Positions 16,450-25,232 of a stretch of 64,000 bases of DNA are shown in pieces. This DNA comes from Olavius algarvensis spirochete endosymbiont. Its GTDB lineage: Bacteria > Spirochaetota > Spirochaetia > DSM-2461. The position numbers and the translations under genes were made by a program. The notes below the pieces were generated by a model. The model was not told where the DNA came from, did not search any database, and saw nothing but the letters and a program-made list of their open reading frames with translations. Positions within the stretch are counted from its first letter, which is position 1. Each line of letters opens with the position of its first letter. The stretch is from assembly GCA_900608495.1 (NCBI GenBank), contig UWYT01000194.1, positions 1 to 64,000 of the forward strand. Direction: 5' to 3'.

Positions 16450-19167
16450 CTAGCTCAAATCCGCTGTTTGAATGTTCTTTATGATAAATTTATAGTTCTT
16501 ATCATTAATTGTGAATTCCAAAGTACTACCTAATGACTGTCCAATAAAGGCCCTTCCGAATGGCGAAAGATAGGAAATAATCCTTTCCGAGGGGTTTGAT
16601 TCCCACGGCCCAAGTATAGTGTATACTTCTTCCCTGCTACCCAGCAAATCTTCAAGTGTTACAATGGTGCCAAATCCAACCTTGCCAGGATCCCAGTCAT
16701 TTTCTGCAAAAAGACGAACCCGGTCCATTTCTTCCTTCATTTTACCAACTTGAATCTGCAAATTTTCTTGCCGCTCCTTGCTGGATTTATACTCAGCATT
16801 TTCGCTGAGGTCTCCCAGTTTAATGGCCGCACCTATCTCTTTCGAATTCCTGGGTATCTCAATCTCAACAATGTGTTTAAGTTCTTTTTGCTTCCTGTTT
16901 AAACTGCTTTGGAGTGCAAAGAAATACCGACTGGCTGATGAAGAGATTTGCACACCTGTTTTTTTCTTATCATCATGAAAACGAATTTCTGGAAATGCTT
17001 CCTGGACAATTCCTTTGAGATTTCTTTTTATCACAGGATCAAGTTGTTCAATGTCCTCGAGCAATGTGAATACTTTTGTAGCTGCATTCATATCTCTACC
17101 TATCAGAAATTTCTCCAGCCTTTTCTCCTTGAATAAATAATTATGAATTTGACGGTTCAGTTTTTTGTTATAAATCACATCGCGTTTATTACCTATTTCA
17201 TTGTAAGTTAGATGAAGAAGACGAATCATATTGATCAAAATCCTCTCAGTGTTCATCTTCAATTCCGCGGACCAATCATCCGCTTCCATGTGGCGCGCTA
17301 TCCAAATCAAGCCATCTTGATATTCCCGGTAGTGCTCCACCATCAGTTCCAGCTTCTTGAGCACTGCATCCTTAAAACCAGCACTAAGGAGTTCATCCAA
17401 TATCGAACTGGAAAGTTGAATTGGAAAGAGCATGAGATAAATCCTATCCCAATTATCCACTTCTTCGCGCACCGAAACGAGAAAATCCTTTCGGATTTCA
17501 GCGTTATCAAGTTGGACAAAGAGCTCCATCGGCGTTTCGATGTCTTGCCACAGTTCTTTGAATCCCCATTCAAGTCCTGGATTCAAGAAAGGATATTTCG
17601 TGCTCATTTTCGAAACAAATAGATAGCTGGCTACCACTTGAGCATTGACATTGCCCAGTTTTAGAAATGAGGTGAAATAGCTAAACATTTCGGCAAAGAA
17701 TTCAGAAGCAGGAAAGGATTCAGAAGCAGGATCGCTGTGGTTCAAAAAATCGTGAACAGCCTGTATTTTGCCGAAGATATTCTTCTCCGCCTTGAATTGA
17801 TTAAACATCTTCTCTTCAAAACTCATTGGTTTGTCCCTGACAACAAACTGGTCTATTTTGTCTGGAACATTGCCAAAAGCTGAATCGGTTTTGAGGATCC
17901 TCCGCGCTTCCGGACTCCATGTCGACCATTGGCTTGGACTCAATATGCTTGGCACGAGTTCCGCTTTAATCTTCTTGACATCGGCAGCATTGTCAAAGCT
18001 CCGGATTATCGTCTTAAGAGCCCAGGAGATATCTTGTTTAACCTTTGCTCCAAGTTGTTCTTTGGAATAAGTGCTTTTCAAGACCCAAATATGTTCTTTT
18101 GAAAGACTTCGCAATGCGTTAATAGCCATCTTCAGCGACATAGAGTGCGATCGTTTTTTGGCGAAATTAATTTTTATTGTGTTACCTTTGATATTCTCGA
18201 TGATTCCAACACCCCATGTATTGTGAAAAACAAAATTTCCAGAATCAAACGAAATATGCTTCTCAAAGTCGGCAATTGCCTCTATTGCGTTTCTCCAATT
18301 TTGTTTGAGATTGGATAGACGTATATATTCGTCTATTTGACTGTGTTCAGAGTATTGAGCCTTATAGCAGTGAATTATCTCTCCCCGGGCCCAATTATTC
18401 CTGCTCTCATAATTCAGAATTTTTTTGAGTACTTTGATTGCAGTGCCCCACTCCTCGCGATCCTTGATGGCGGGATACAAGATTTCCAGTAAGTTCATTG
18501 CCTTTCCTGGACCAAACGATTTTGTAACCTTCTTCTCTATCAGGAAAAAAAATTCGTAGTCATCTACACCGTGTTCAACAAGCTTCTGCCATATATCATG
18601 CACCTGGTTGAATTGATTTTTGTTCACATATCGATGAATGGCCTTACGATAATAGGTTATGGCCTTATCTATTTCCCCGCTTTTTTCCCTCTTCTCCGCT
18701 AAGCGTTTCACCATGTCAGTTTCAGAATAGTCAATCTTTATTATTCGTTCCCAGACTTCATACATTTTGTCCGGTTGATTAAGGTGTTCAAGCGTGTTGG
18801 CCAAATTCTTAAGTGCGACTTTATTCTCACCAAATTCAAGGATCCGATGGCACAGATGTTCCACTACACCCCATTTGTAATTTTCCGTAAAGATGTTGAC
18901 AAGGTTTAGGAGATGAGTGTCATCAACCTGCTGCTTATTCAGTGAGAGAATACCGGAGAGGTAGAGAGCTACAATGGCATTTTTATTGTCTTCTAAATGA
19001 GTTTCACAGAATGTTTGAACCTCGTCCTGTACACCCTCTGCAAGAACATCCTTAACAGTGTCATTGAGTGTTTGAAAATCTAAAATTGTGAAATCATTGA
19101 TAGAAGTTCGAGTCCATTTCTCTTCATGGAGCATTTCACTAACTGTTTTGATGACTTCTTCGGACAT
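16450..19167 (-). CDS. greA: Transcription elongation factor GreA, giant spirochaete form
   Basis: A 905-residue protein; ordinary GreA is about 158. The ATG at 19167 is chosen because GGGAGG lies five bases before it. Residues 1-730 are helical with TPR-like units near the N-terminus (for example A-L-K-N-L-A-N-T-L-E-H-L and A-I-T-Y-Y-R-K-A-I). The last 160 residues are a full GreA: a coiled coil with G-D-L-S-E-N-A-E-Y at its tip, holding the acidic residues that enter the RNA polymerase secondary channel, then the FKBP-like domain ending G-S-T-L-E-F-T-I-N. It should rescue backtracked polymerase. The long extension is known in spirochaetes and its role is unclear. It follows the TPR gene closely. 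Confidence 0.9.
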   Translation of the reverse strand: MSEEVIKTVSEMLHEEKWTRTSINDFTILDFQTLNDTVKDVLAEGVQDEVQTFCETHLEDNKNAIVALYLSGILSLNKQQVDDTHLLNLVNIFTENYKWGVVEHLCHRILEFGENKVALKNLANTLEHLNQPDKMYEVWERIIKIDYSETDMVKRLAEKREKSGEIDKAITYYRKAIHRYVNKNQFNQVHDIWQKLVEHGVDDYEFFFLIEKKVTKSFGPGKAMNLLEILYPAIKDREEWGTAIKVLKKILNYESRNNWARGEIIHCYKAQYSEHSQIDEYIRLSNLKQNWRNAIEAIADFEKHISFDSGNFVFHNTWGVGIIENIKGNTIKINFAKKRSHSMSLKMAINALRSLSKEHIWVLKSTYSKEQLGAKVKQDISWALKTIIRSFDNAADVKKIKAELVPSILSPSQWSTWSPEARRILKTDSAFGNVPDKIDQFVVRDKPMSFEEKMFNQFKAEKNIFGKIQAVHDFLNHSDPASESFPASEFFAEMFSYFTSFLKLGNVNAQVVASYLFVSKMSTKYPFLNPGLEWGFKELWQDIETPMELFVQLDNAEIRKDFLVSVREEVDNWDRIYLMLFPIQLSSSILDELLSAGFKDAVLKKLELMVEHYREYQDGLIWIARHMEADDWSAELKMNTERILINMIRLLHLTYNEIGNKRDVIYNKKLNRQIHNYLFKEKRLEKFLIGRDMNAATKVFTLLEDIEQLDPVIKRNLKGIVQEAFPEIRFHDDKKKTGVQISSSASRYFFALQSSLNRKQKELKHIVEIEIPRNSKEIGAAIKLGDLSENAEYKSSKERQENLQIQVGKMKEEMDRVRLFAENDWDPGKVGFGTIVTLEDLLGSREEVYTILGPWESNPSERIISYLSPFGRAFIGQSLGSTLEFTINDKNYKFIIKNIQTADLS

Positions 19168-19197
19168 GATGCCTCCCAAACTTATTTCAACGCAATT

Positions 19198-20154
19198 CTA
19201 ACTATGTTCAAAGTAGTTTCTGTATATAGCCGGAGATAGAAGCTTGATATTTACTAGGACATCGTCAATTGCTTCATGGTTTGTACCAGTAATTTGATAA
19301 TGATCGATTAATCGGAGAAAGTGATTAATCAATTTGGGAGCCAAAACTGCTTCTCTTTCATTACTGATGGCTATTTCACTTTTCAAAGCATAAATTGATC
19401 GCTTTAACTTGCCATACTCAACGGCACTGAGTTCTCTTTTCACGTCCAAGACACCCCATATGGCTCCGTAAACCGGAAGCCACTCTGAAAAATTCAGATT
19501 CTCGCTTTCAATTTCCTTACTCAGTCTGTCTATTAGTCGTCGAAAGAGCGGCGAAATAATCTCATCCAGCTCAATAACACTTGCATTGAGAAACAACGCT
19601 TCACGCAACAAAACCTTCGCCCATTGAGATTCGCCTATAAGAGCATAAGCATCGGCTAATTCCGCCAGCGAGCGTGAATCACTGCCACCTGACAACCCCA
19701 CGGCTTCCTTCAGCATCGAAATGCATTCCTCATAATTTCCAAGAGCCTTCTGGCAACGACCAGCTTGAAAAAATGCTTCGATATCAGATGTCCCGAAAGC
19801 CTGCTTCCGATAATAGCTCAATGCCTCAGTATGAACCCATTTTTTTATACAGGCCGAACCCTCATCCAGCGGGTGTTCGAAATCAGTTTGATATTTGCCA
19901 GTGTAATGCTTCCATTGGCGATAAAGGTAATCTCCCTTCGCGACATCGTCATATATCGTTTCCAGGTTTTGCTGTCGCTGCCTCCAATAACCACAGGCTC
20001 TCAGCGCTGTTTTCACCTCTGGATTTTCATAATTCAATGAATGCGCTGCATCTAAAAATTTACGGGCTTCGACAAAATGCCCAGTTTCAAAAAGTCGATA
20101 GCCCTTAGTTATCAAATCATCAATATTGAGCTCGTCATCTTTATCTACTAGCAT
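19198..20154 (-). CDS. TPR-repeat protein upstream of greA
   Basis: A 318-residue cytoplasmic protein rich in helices. TPR-like units appear at residues about 14-47 (G-Y-R-L-F-E-T-G-H-F-V-E-A-R-K-F-L), 105-170 (A-L-S-Y-Y-R-K-Q, A-G-R-C-Q-K-A-L-G-N-Y-E-E-C-I) and 160-195 (A-L-I-G-E-S-Q-W-A-K-V-L-L). The rest is unassigned helix. It has no signal peptide. It is first in a two-gene operon with greA (31-base gap), so it may share a partner with the TPR-bearing GreA extension; that is inference only. Confidence 0.72.
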   Translation of the reverse strand: MLVDKDDELNIDDLITKGYRLFETGHFVEARKFLDAAHSLNYENPEVKTALRACGYWRQRQQNLETIYDDVAKGDYLYRQWKHYTGKYQTDFEHPLDEGSACIKKWVHTEALSYYRKQAFGTSDIEAFFQAGRCQKALGNYEECISMLKEAVGLSGGSDSRSLAELADAYALIGESQWAKVLLREALFLNASVIELDEIISPLFRRLIDRLSKEIESENLNFSEWLPVYGAIWGVLDVKRELSAVEYGKLKRSIYALKSEIAISNEREAVLAPKLINHFLRLIDHYQITGTNHEAIDDVLVNIKLLSPAIYRNYFEHS

Positions 20155-20177
20155 CTTAATCGGATGGCCTTTTCAGA

Positions 20178-20207
20178 AGTATATTTGAATTAGACATCTA
20201 GGGTCAA
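20178..20207 (-). promoter_or_regulatory. Promoter for the TPR-greA operon
   Basis: On the minus strand: TTGACC (20207-20202), an 18-base spacer, then TATACT (20183-20178). It is divergent from the rpe promoter; the two -35 boxes are 12 bases apart. The leader to the ATG at 20154 is short, with no ribosome-binding site. Confidence 0.5.
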
Positions 20208-20219
20208 CAAGGTAGTAAC

Positions 20220-20248
20220 TTGGAATCCATCGTTTAGTAGTCTATAAT
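20220..20248 (+). promoter_or_regulatory. Promoter for rpe, probably giving a leaderless mRNA
   Basis: TTGGAA (20220-20225), a 17-base spacer, then a perfect TATAAT (20243-20248). The rpe GTG is at 20258, only nine bases after the -10 box, so transcription should begin within a few bases of the start codon. Confidence 0.55.
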
Positions 20249-20257
20249 CATCTCATA

Positions 20258-20917
20258 GTGATTAGTAAGAAAAGGATTATTGCCCCGTCAATACTAAGTG
20301 CAGATTTTGGAAATATTGGGAATGCTGTCAGTTTAATTGAGCAAGCTGGCGGAGATTGGATTCACCTTGATGTAATGGATGGAGTTTTTGTGCCTCCCAT
20401 AACATTTGGTGCGCAAATGTTACAATCAATCCGTAGACTTACCAATTTGACTTTGGATGTGCATCTTATGACGATGAAACCTGGCAATCATCTCAACGCC
20501 TTTGTGGAAGCTGGAGCGGACCGTTTCACATTTCACATTGAAGCGGAAGTTCATTCCCACAGGCTGATAAAGGAAATAAATGACTTGGGAATCAGTTCGG
20601 GGATAGCAATCGTACCATCGACGCCCGTATCGGCAATTGAGGAATTGTTGGATGTCGTTGATCAGGTGCTAGTCATGACAGTTAATCCCGGATGGGGTGG
20701 GCAGACGATGATAACAAAAGCATTGGAAAAAGTTAGGAGGCTTAGAAAAATACAGCTGGAAGAAGGTGGCAGCTTCCTGATTTGCATTGATGGAGGTTTC
20801 AAACTGGAGAATTCTGGTGAAATCTGGGATTCAGGGGTTGATGCAGCTGTTATGGGTTCTGCTTTTTTTGATGCGAAAAACCCTGAAAAAATATTGGATA
20901 AATGTCGTTTGAAGTAG
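20258..20917 (+). CDS. rpe: Ribulose-phosphate 3-epimerase
   Basis: A 219-residue TIM-barrel enzyme interconverting ribulose-5-phosphate and xylulose-5-phosphate in the pentose phosphate pathway. Motifs: A-P-S-I-L-S-A-D-F, H-L-D-V-M-D-G-V-F-V-P (metal His and Asp), D-V-H-L-M, M-T-V-N-P-G-W-G-G-Q and I-D-G-G-F. The start codon is GTG, with no Shine-Dalgarno sequence and a -10 box just upstream, so a leaderless message is likely. It is followed by a short overlapping frame and a TPR gene. Confidence 0.95.
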   Translation: MISKKRIIAPSILSADFGNIGNAVSLIEQAGGDWIHLDVMDGVFVPPITFGAQMLQSIRRLTNLTLDVHLMTMKPGNHLNAFVEAGADRFTFHIEAEVHSHRLIKEINDLGISSGIAIVPSTPVSAIEELLDVVDQVLVMTVNPGWGGQTMITKALEKVRRLRKIQLEEGGSFLICIDGGFKLENSGEIWDSGVDAAVMGSAFFDAKNPEKILDKCRLK

Positions 20918-21120
20918 GTTGTAATTTCAAAACTTCCCTGTTGATAATCGTGAAGGCATGGGCTGCGTCAAGAAACTCATCCACGCTTGTGTTACTGGCG
21001 CTACGATACTGGAAGCATCTTAAGGATGAATCTGAGATGGCAAAAAACTATAAAGCAGCCTTAGATATCGGATATAGTACTACTACCGAAGAATTATCAG
21101 GAAATGAAGATTTACAATAA
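20902..21120 (+). CDS. Short overlapping protein between rpe and TPR gene, hypothetical
   Basis: A 72-residue frame that overlaps rpe by 16 bases and the next gene by 17. Residues 12-34 are mildly hydrophobic and residues 35-60 helical and charged (Y-W-K-H-L-K-D-E-S-E-M-A-K-N-Y-K-A-A). I recognise no family. It fills the only gap between the two neighbours, and the overlaps are what translational coupling would produce, but it may equally be a chance frame. No ribosome-binding site stands out. Confidence 0.4.
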   Translation: MSFEVGCNFKTSLLIIVKAWAASRNSSTLVLLALRYWKHLKDESEMAKNYKAALDIGYSTTTEELSGNEDLQ

Positions 21121-22177
21121 AGCTCTGGCACGCGCAGAACGCTGGCTAGCAAGAGGTAGAAGTCTAAAAGTTATACGCTTCTTAGAACCCAAAGTCCCGT
21201 TATTTATAGAAGACCCAATTTACTATACGATACTTGGCAGAGCTTGCTTGGAATCAGGATTGCTGAAAGACGCTGATACCTACCTAACCCGTGGCATCCA
21301 GGCAGAACCAAACCATCTTGAAGCACGACTGTCTTTGGCGGTTAATTATCTCAAGAGAAAAGATCCCGCGAGTGCTGTTAAAACTTGGCTTGAAGTTTTG
21401 GAGGATTATCCTGACGACAAATATGCTCGCAAAGGTTTGAAAACTCTCAAGAATATTCCTGATCTCTTTCAGCAAGATAGGTTTCTTGAAACATTTGAAC
21501 CGCGCAGTTTCCTACCACATATAGGGCCAAGATGGCCCGGCAAAATTTTGATTCTCACTATGGTTCTCCTGGGTATTCTTGTTGGTTTCTATATCTGGAA
21601 ATCAGAAGACATGTTACTAGGTCCACTGATAAAGAATAATTATCGATCGGGTTTCGAGAGTTTGAAATCAGAACGCCCACAAACTGAAGCGAGGGATGAT
21701 GTATTTTATCCACTGACAAATCAGGAGCTATCAAAAGTTGTCAAAGCGGCCCTGAAATACTATCAATCCTACGAAGATAACAGGGCTCGTTATGAACTGA
21801 ACAAGATAAAATACTCAAACGCGACTGAGGAAATGCGCCAGCAAAGCATAGAACTCACGAAATTACTCGGTGAACCAACTATAGATAACCTCGAAACCTC
21901 GTACACATACGGGGAAGTAAAGCAGAATCCATGGCTTTTCGAAGGAGTCTGGGTGCTCTGGAGCGGATTGGCAGTAAATATTCTAAGTGATTCCGAGGCA
22001 ACACGCTTTGATTTTTTGGTAGGTATGGATAAGGAACAAATACTGGAGGGACGGGTTGGAGCTGAAATACCCTTCCCGGTTGTTATGGAGCAGCTTCCTC
22101 TGGAACTACTCGCCAGAGTGGAACCACAGCATGAGGATTTCATTCTTATCGGGAAAACGATTCACTTCCTCCGATAA
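21104..22177 (+). CDS. TPR-repeat membrane protein
   Basis: A 357-residue protein. Residues about 10-125 hold TPR units (I-L-G-R-A-C-L-E-S-G-L-L-K-D-A-D-T-Y-L, A-R-L-S-L-A-V-N-Y-L-K-R-K-D-P-A-S-A-V-K). One membrane helix at about 147-166 (I-L-I-L-T-M-V-L-L-G-I-L-V-G-F) separates them from a 190-residue region that ends in a beta-rich, SH3-like part with W-L-F-E-G-V-W-V-L-W-S. With no signal peptide, the TPR part is probably cytoplasmic and the C-terminal part periplasmic. The ATG is preceded by AGGAA. Treponema carries similar TPR proteins near rpe, as I recall; function unknown. Confidence 0.72.
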   Translation: MKIYNKALARAERWLARGRSLKVIRFLEPKVPLFIEDPIYYTILGRACLESGLLKDADTYLTRGIQAEPNHLEARLSLAVNYLKRKDPASAVKTWLEVLEDYPDDKYARKGLKTLKNIPDLFQQDRFLETFEPRSFLPHIGPRWPGKILILTMVLLGILVGFYIWKSEDMLLGPLIKNNYRSGFESLKSERPQTEARDDVFYPLTNQELSKVVKAALKYYQSYEDNRARYELNKIKYSNATEEMRQQSIELTKLLGEPTIDNLETSYTYGEVKQNPWLFEGVWVLWSGLAVNILSDSEATRFDFLVGMDKEQILEGRVGAEIPFPVVMEQLPLELLARVEPQHEDFILIGKTIHFLR

Positions 22178-22227
22178 GCTGTTTTTCACCACTGTCGCGG
22201 TTGCAAACTTTGCTAAGCTTGTGCTAC

Positions 22228-22256
22228 TTGTGGAACTGCAGGCTGTAAGATATTAT
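22228..22256 (+). promoter_or_regulatory. Candidate promoter for recA operon
   Basis: TTGTGG (22228-22233), a 17-base spacer, then TATTAT (22251-22256). Transcription would start near 22263, about 54 bases before recA. No E. coli- or Bacillus-type LexA box is evident here. Confidence 0.45.
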
Positions 22257-22316
22257 TGCATAAGTTCAAGTAATAAGGAACGTTTAATGGTTGTGGGTAT
22301 TTAAGAAGGCGATGTG

Positions 22317-23429
22317 ATGGTTAAGTTGGGAGGAAATATAGAATCCAAGATTAACAGGGAAAAAGAAAGAGCTATTGATGCAGCAAGAATGCAGATAGAA
22401 AAGCAATTCGGGAAAGGTTCTTTGATGAAACTGGGCGACAGGCCCATGGTCAAAGTCGAAACAATCCCATCCGCTTCGATCGTGCTGGATGAAGCACTCG
22501 GTGTCGGTGGTTATCCAAAGGGTAGAATAATTGAAATCTACGGCCCCGAATCGTCGGGAAAAACAACCCTGGCGTTGCATGCCATAGCCGAATCGCAGAA
22601 GAGGGAAGGAGTGGCGGCGTTTATCGATGCCGAGCACGCATTGGATCCTCTTTATGCTAGCAATTTGGGAGTTGACATAAAGAATCTTTGGGTAAGCCAG
22701 CCCGATACTGGCGAACAGGCGTTGGAAATTGCGGAATTTCTTGTGCGATCTGGAGGTATAGACATTATTGTAGTCGACTCTGTTGCGGCTTTGACTCCAC
22801 GCGCTGAAATTGAAGGTGATATGGGCGATACACACGTGGGGCTGCAGGCAAGATTAATGAGTCAGGCCTTACGCAAACTTACTGGAAGTGTTAGCAAATC
22901 TGGAAGTTGTCTGTTTTTCATCAACCAAATCCGAATGAAAATTGGTACCTCGTTCGGTAATCCCGAAACTACTTCCGGTGGGAATGCTCTCAAATTCTAT
23001 GCATCTGTGAGATTAGAGGTGAGGAAGATAGAGACAATTGCAAAGGGTCAGGAAAATGCGATAGGCAACAAGGTTAGAATCAAAATTGCAAAAAACAAGG
23101 TGGCTCCTCCATTTCGAAGAGCAGAATTGGAAATAATGTTTGGGAAGGGAATCTCAAGAAGTGGCAGTCTTCTAGATGGGGCATTGACTCACGGCTTGAT
23201 TAACAAGAGTGGCAGTTGGTATTCATTGGGAGAACAAAGGATAGGGCAGGGTAGGGAAAACGCTAAGCAGTATTTTGAGGATAATCCGAAAATTGCCTTG
23301 GATATCGAAGCAAAACTGCGAAAAAAGATTTCCTCTGAACCCGATGGAAAGCCGTCTACAGGTGCTTCCATAGATTCTGATCGATCAGTAGAGAGTTTCC
23401 GAATGACCACAACAAGTAAACCCCAGTGA
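22317..23429 (+). CDS. recA: Recombinase RecA
   Basis: A 370-residue DNA strand-exchange ATPase. The ATG at 22317 is preferred over the in-frame GTG at 22314 because AAGAAGG (22303-22309) is then seven bases away. Motifs: [17 protein letters not shown] (Walker A), [10 protein letters not shown] (Walker B), the L1 region [10 protein letters not shown] and [10 protein letters not shown] in L2. The C-terminal tail is long and polar. It heads a run of seven tightly packed genes ending with rpsA. Confidence 0.97.
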   Translation: MVKLGGNIESKINREKERAIDAARMQIEKQFGKGSLMKLGDRPMVKVETIPSASIVLDEALGVGGYPKGRIIEIYGPESSGKTTLALHAIAESQKREGVAAFIDAEHALDPLYASNLGVDIKNLWVSQPDTGEQALEIAEFLVRSGGIDIIVVDSVAALTPRAEIEGDMGDTHVGLQARLMSQALRKLTGSVSKSGSCLFFINQIRMKIGTSFGNPETTSGGNALKFYASVRLEVRKIETIAKGQENAIGNKVRIKIAKNKVAPPFRRAELEIMFGKGISRSGSLLDGALTHGLINKSGSWYSLGEQRIGQGRENAKQYFEDNPKIALDIEAKLRKKISSEPDGKPSTGASIDSDRSVESFRMTTTSKPQ

Positions 23430-23920
23430 ATACTGTCTGGCTGGGTTTGGGTTCCAACATTGGCGACAGGCTAGCATACATTGAATCAGCAATAGAAAAA
23501 CTCAGTGGAATTCTTGCCGATATGCAAATTGCTCCGATATACGACACAATTCCGATAGACTACCTCAATCAATCTAATTTTTTAAATACCGTTGTCAGAG
23601 GTGAAACTGTCCTCACACCGAAAGAACTCCTGAATAAAACCCAAACAATCGAGCAGACAATTGGAAGAAAACGAATTACTGAGAAAGGACCACGTACAAT
23701 AGATATTGATATCCTTGTTTATGAAAGCATTTGTGCGACTTACGAAATTGACTCAAATAGTTACTTGACGGTGCCACATGAGTCCATGCACATGCGATTA
23801 TTTGCACTAAAGCCGCTGTTGGATCTCAATCCAGATCTTGTCGATCCAGGAGATGGCGTTCCATGGAGTATTAAAGCCGAAAAACTCTCTGAACAAAAGG
23901 TTGAACTGTACACAAGGTGA
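23426..23920 (+). CDS. folK: Dihydropterin pyrophosphokinase FolK
   Basis: A 164-residue enzyme transferring pyrophosphate from ATP to 6-hydroxymethyl-dihydropterin in folate synthesis. Motifs: [11 protein letters not shown], the [10 protein letters not shown] signature with the two metal Asp residues, and V-P-H-E-S-M-H-M-R. The GTG start overlaps the recA stop (GTGA), so it is translated by coupling. Its stop overlaps the scpA start. Confidence 0.93.
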   Translation: MNTVWLGLGSNIGDRLAYIESAIEKLSGILADMQIAPIYDTIPIDYLNQSNFLNTVVRGETVLTPKELLNKTQTIEQTIGRKRITEKGPRTIDIDILVYESICATYEIDSNSYLTVPHESMHMRLFALKPLLDLNPDLVDPGDGVPWSIKAEKLSEQKVELYTR

Positions 23921-24660
23921 GCGTCGATATTGATACCGACTCCGTCGACAGATTACCGAGATATCAGTTGGACCGCTTTGAAGGTCCACTTGACTTGCTT
24001 CTGTTTCTTATCCGAAAAAATGAGCTCAGTATATACGATATTCCTGTTGCAGAGATAACCGAGCAGTATCTTGCCTATTTAAAACACAGTTCCAAACCCA
24101 ATCTAGATGAGATTTCGGATTTCTATCTAATGGCCGCTACACTTCTCAATATCAAATCGAAAATGCTACTTCCCATTGATATTGATCTTGAGGACGATTT
24201 AGATGATCCACGGGAAGAACTTGTTAGAAGCCTGATAGAATACGAGAAATTCCGGAGACTGACGTATTTACTATCTAGCAGGGAGGTTCAATTTGGCAGG
24301 ATTATTAGAAGTAAACGAATTCAAGTGGCTTCATTTTTCCCAGTTGAGGAAGAATCGTGGGAAGAAATGGATATCCTGGATCTTCTGAAAACCTTCAGTC
24401 AACTAACGAAGAGTCTTGGAAGTGAGGCTGCAATCAGTATTTGGGAAGAAGTTTCGATAAACGAAAAAATTACTCTTATTAGTGAATTTCTTGAAATGAA
24501 AAATGAGTTTGATTTCTACGATATTTGCAACAACACCAGTTCTTTGATGGAAGTAATAAGCGCTTTTCTTGCGGTTCTGGAATTGACTAAAATAGGGATG
24601 ATAAATGTGCTCCAGAATGGACCATTCGAAAATGTTCGTATTATAGCTTCGAACAAATAA
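23917..24660 (+). CDS. scpA: Segregation and condensation protein ScpA
   Basis: A 247-residue kleisin that links SMC heads in the bacterial condensin. Signature: F-E-G-P-L-D-L-L-L-F-L-I near residue 20, D-I-P-V-A-E-I-T-E-Q-Y-L, and F-Y-L-M-A-A-T-L-L-N-I-K-S-K-M-L-L-P. The C-terminal winged-helix region (F-L-A-V-L-E-L-T-K) is intact. It starts at GTG overlapping folK. scpB follows after 32 bases; smc is not in this window. Confidence 0.93.
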   Translation: MSVDIDTDSVDRLPRYQLDRFEGPLDLLLFLIRKNELSIYDIPVAEITEQYLAYLKHSSKPNLDEISDFYLMAATLLNIKSKMLLPIDIDLEDDLDDPREELVRSLIEYEKFRRLTYLLSSREVQFGRIIRSKRIQVASFFPVEEESWEEMDILDLLKTFSQLTKSLGSEAAISIWEEVSINEKITLISEFLEMKNEFDFYDICNNTSSLMEVISAFLAVLELTKIGMINVLQNGPFENVRIIASNK

Positions 24661-24692
24661 GACTGGTAGAAGTCTGGGATTGAACTAAGGCT

Positions 24693-25232
24693 ATGAATGA
24701 AAACTGCGCACTAATTGAGGTGGTGTTGTCGCTGGAGAACGAACCAATTGATGAGGAGAAAATATCCTGTATCACAGGTTTGAGCAGCGGTGAGGTAATC
24801 GAAAGCCTAAAAATCCTGGAAACCCACTACAATACGGACGTTCATGGAGTCCGACTTGTGAGATTTCCAAATGGATGGGTCTTTGCACCCAAAGAATTCC
24901 TGTGGCAAATTCTCAAAGGCCATTATGGAAAGGAGAGAAGTGATTCCTTAACCCGGGCCGCGCTGGAAACTCTGTCAATTATTGCGTATTCCCAGCCAAT
25001 AGCAAGATCGGAAATTGAGACTATACGGGGAGTTGGAGCTGATGGTGTGATTCGTGCCTTAAGAGATAAAAATCTGATCAAGGAAATCAGGCGTCAAGAT
25101 ACACCAGGTAGGCCGGCACTGTATGGGACAACAAAAGGATTCCTAAGACGGTTCAACCTGGGAAGCATCTCTGAGCTTCCAAAACTTGACGAGATTGATG
25201 ACAAGAAGTTTTCCGTAAATGGAAACCCCTGA
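24693..25232 (+). CDS. scpB: Segregation and condensation protein ScpB
   Basis: A 179-residue tandem winged-helix protein, partner of ScpA in the SMC complex. The family core T-R-A-A-L-E-T-L-S-I-I-A-Y-S-Q-P-I-A-R-S and the later G-R-P-A-L-Y-G-T-T-K-G-F-L are present. The ATG at 24693 has AAGG eight bases upstream. The end overlaps the pseudouridine synthase gene by 14 bases. Confidence 0.93.
   Translation: MNENCALIEVVLSLENEPIDEEKISCITGLSSGEVIESLKILETHYNTDVHGVRLVRFPNGWVFAPKEFLWQILKGHYGKERSDSLTRAALETLSIIAYSQPIARSEIETIRGVGADGVIRALRDKNLIKEIRRQDTPGRPALYGTTKGFLRRFNLGSISELPKLDEIDDKKFSVNGNP

Noticed and set aside
22178-22316. LexA box before recA
   Set aside because: Neither CTG-N10-CAG nor GAAC-N4-GTTC occurs in the leader; nearby GAAC has no partner at the right distance.
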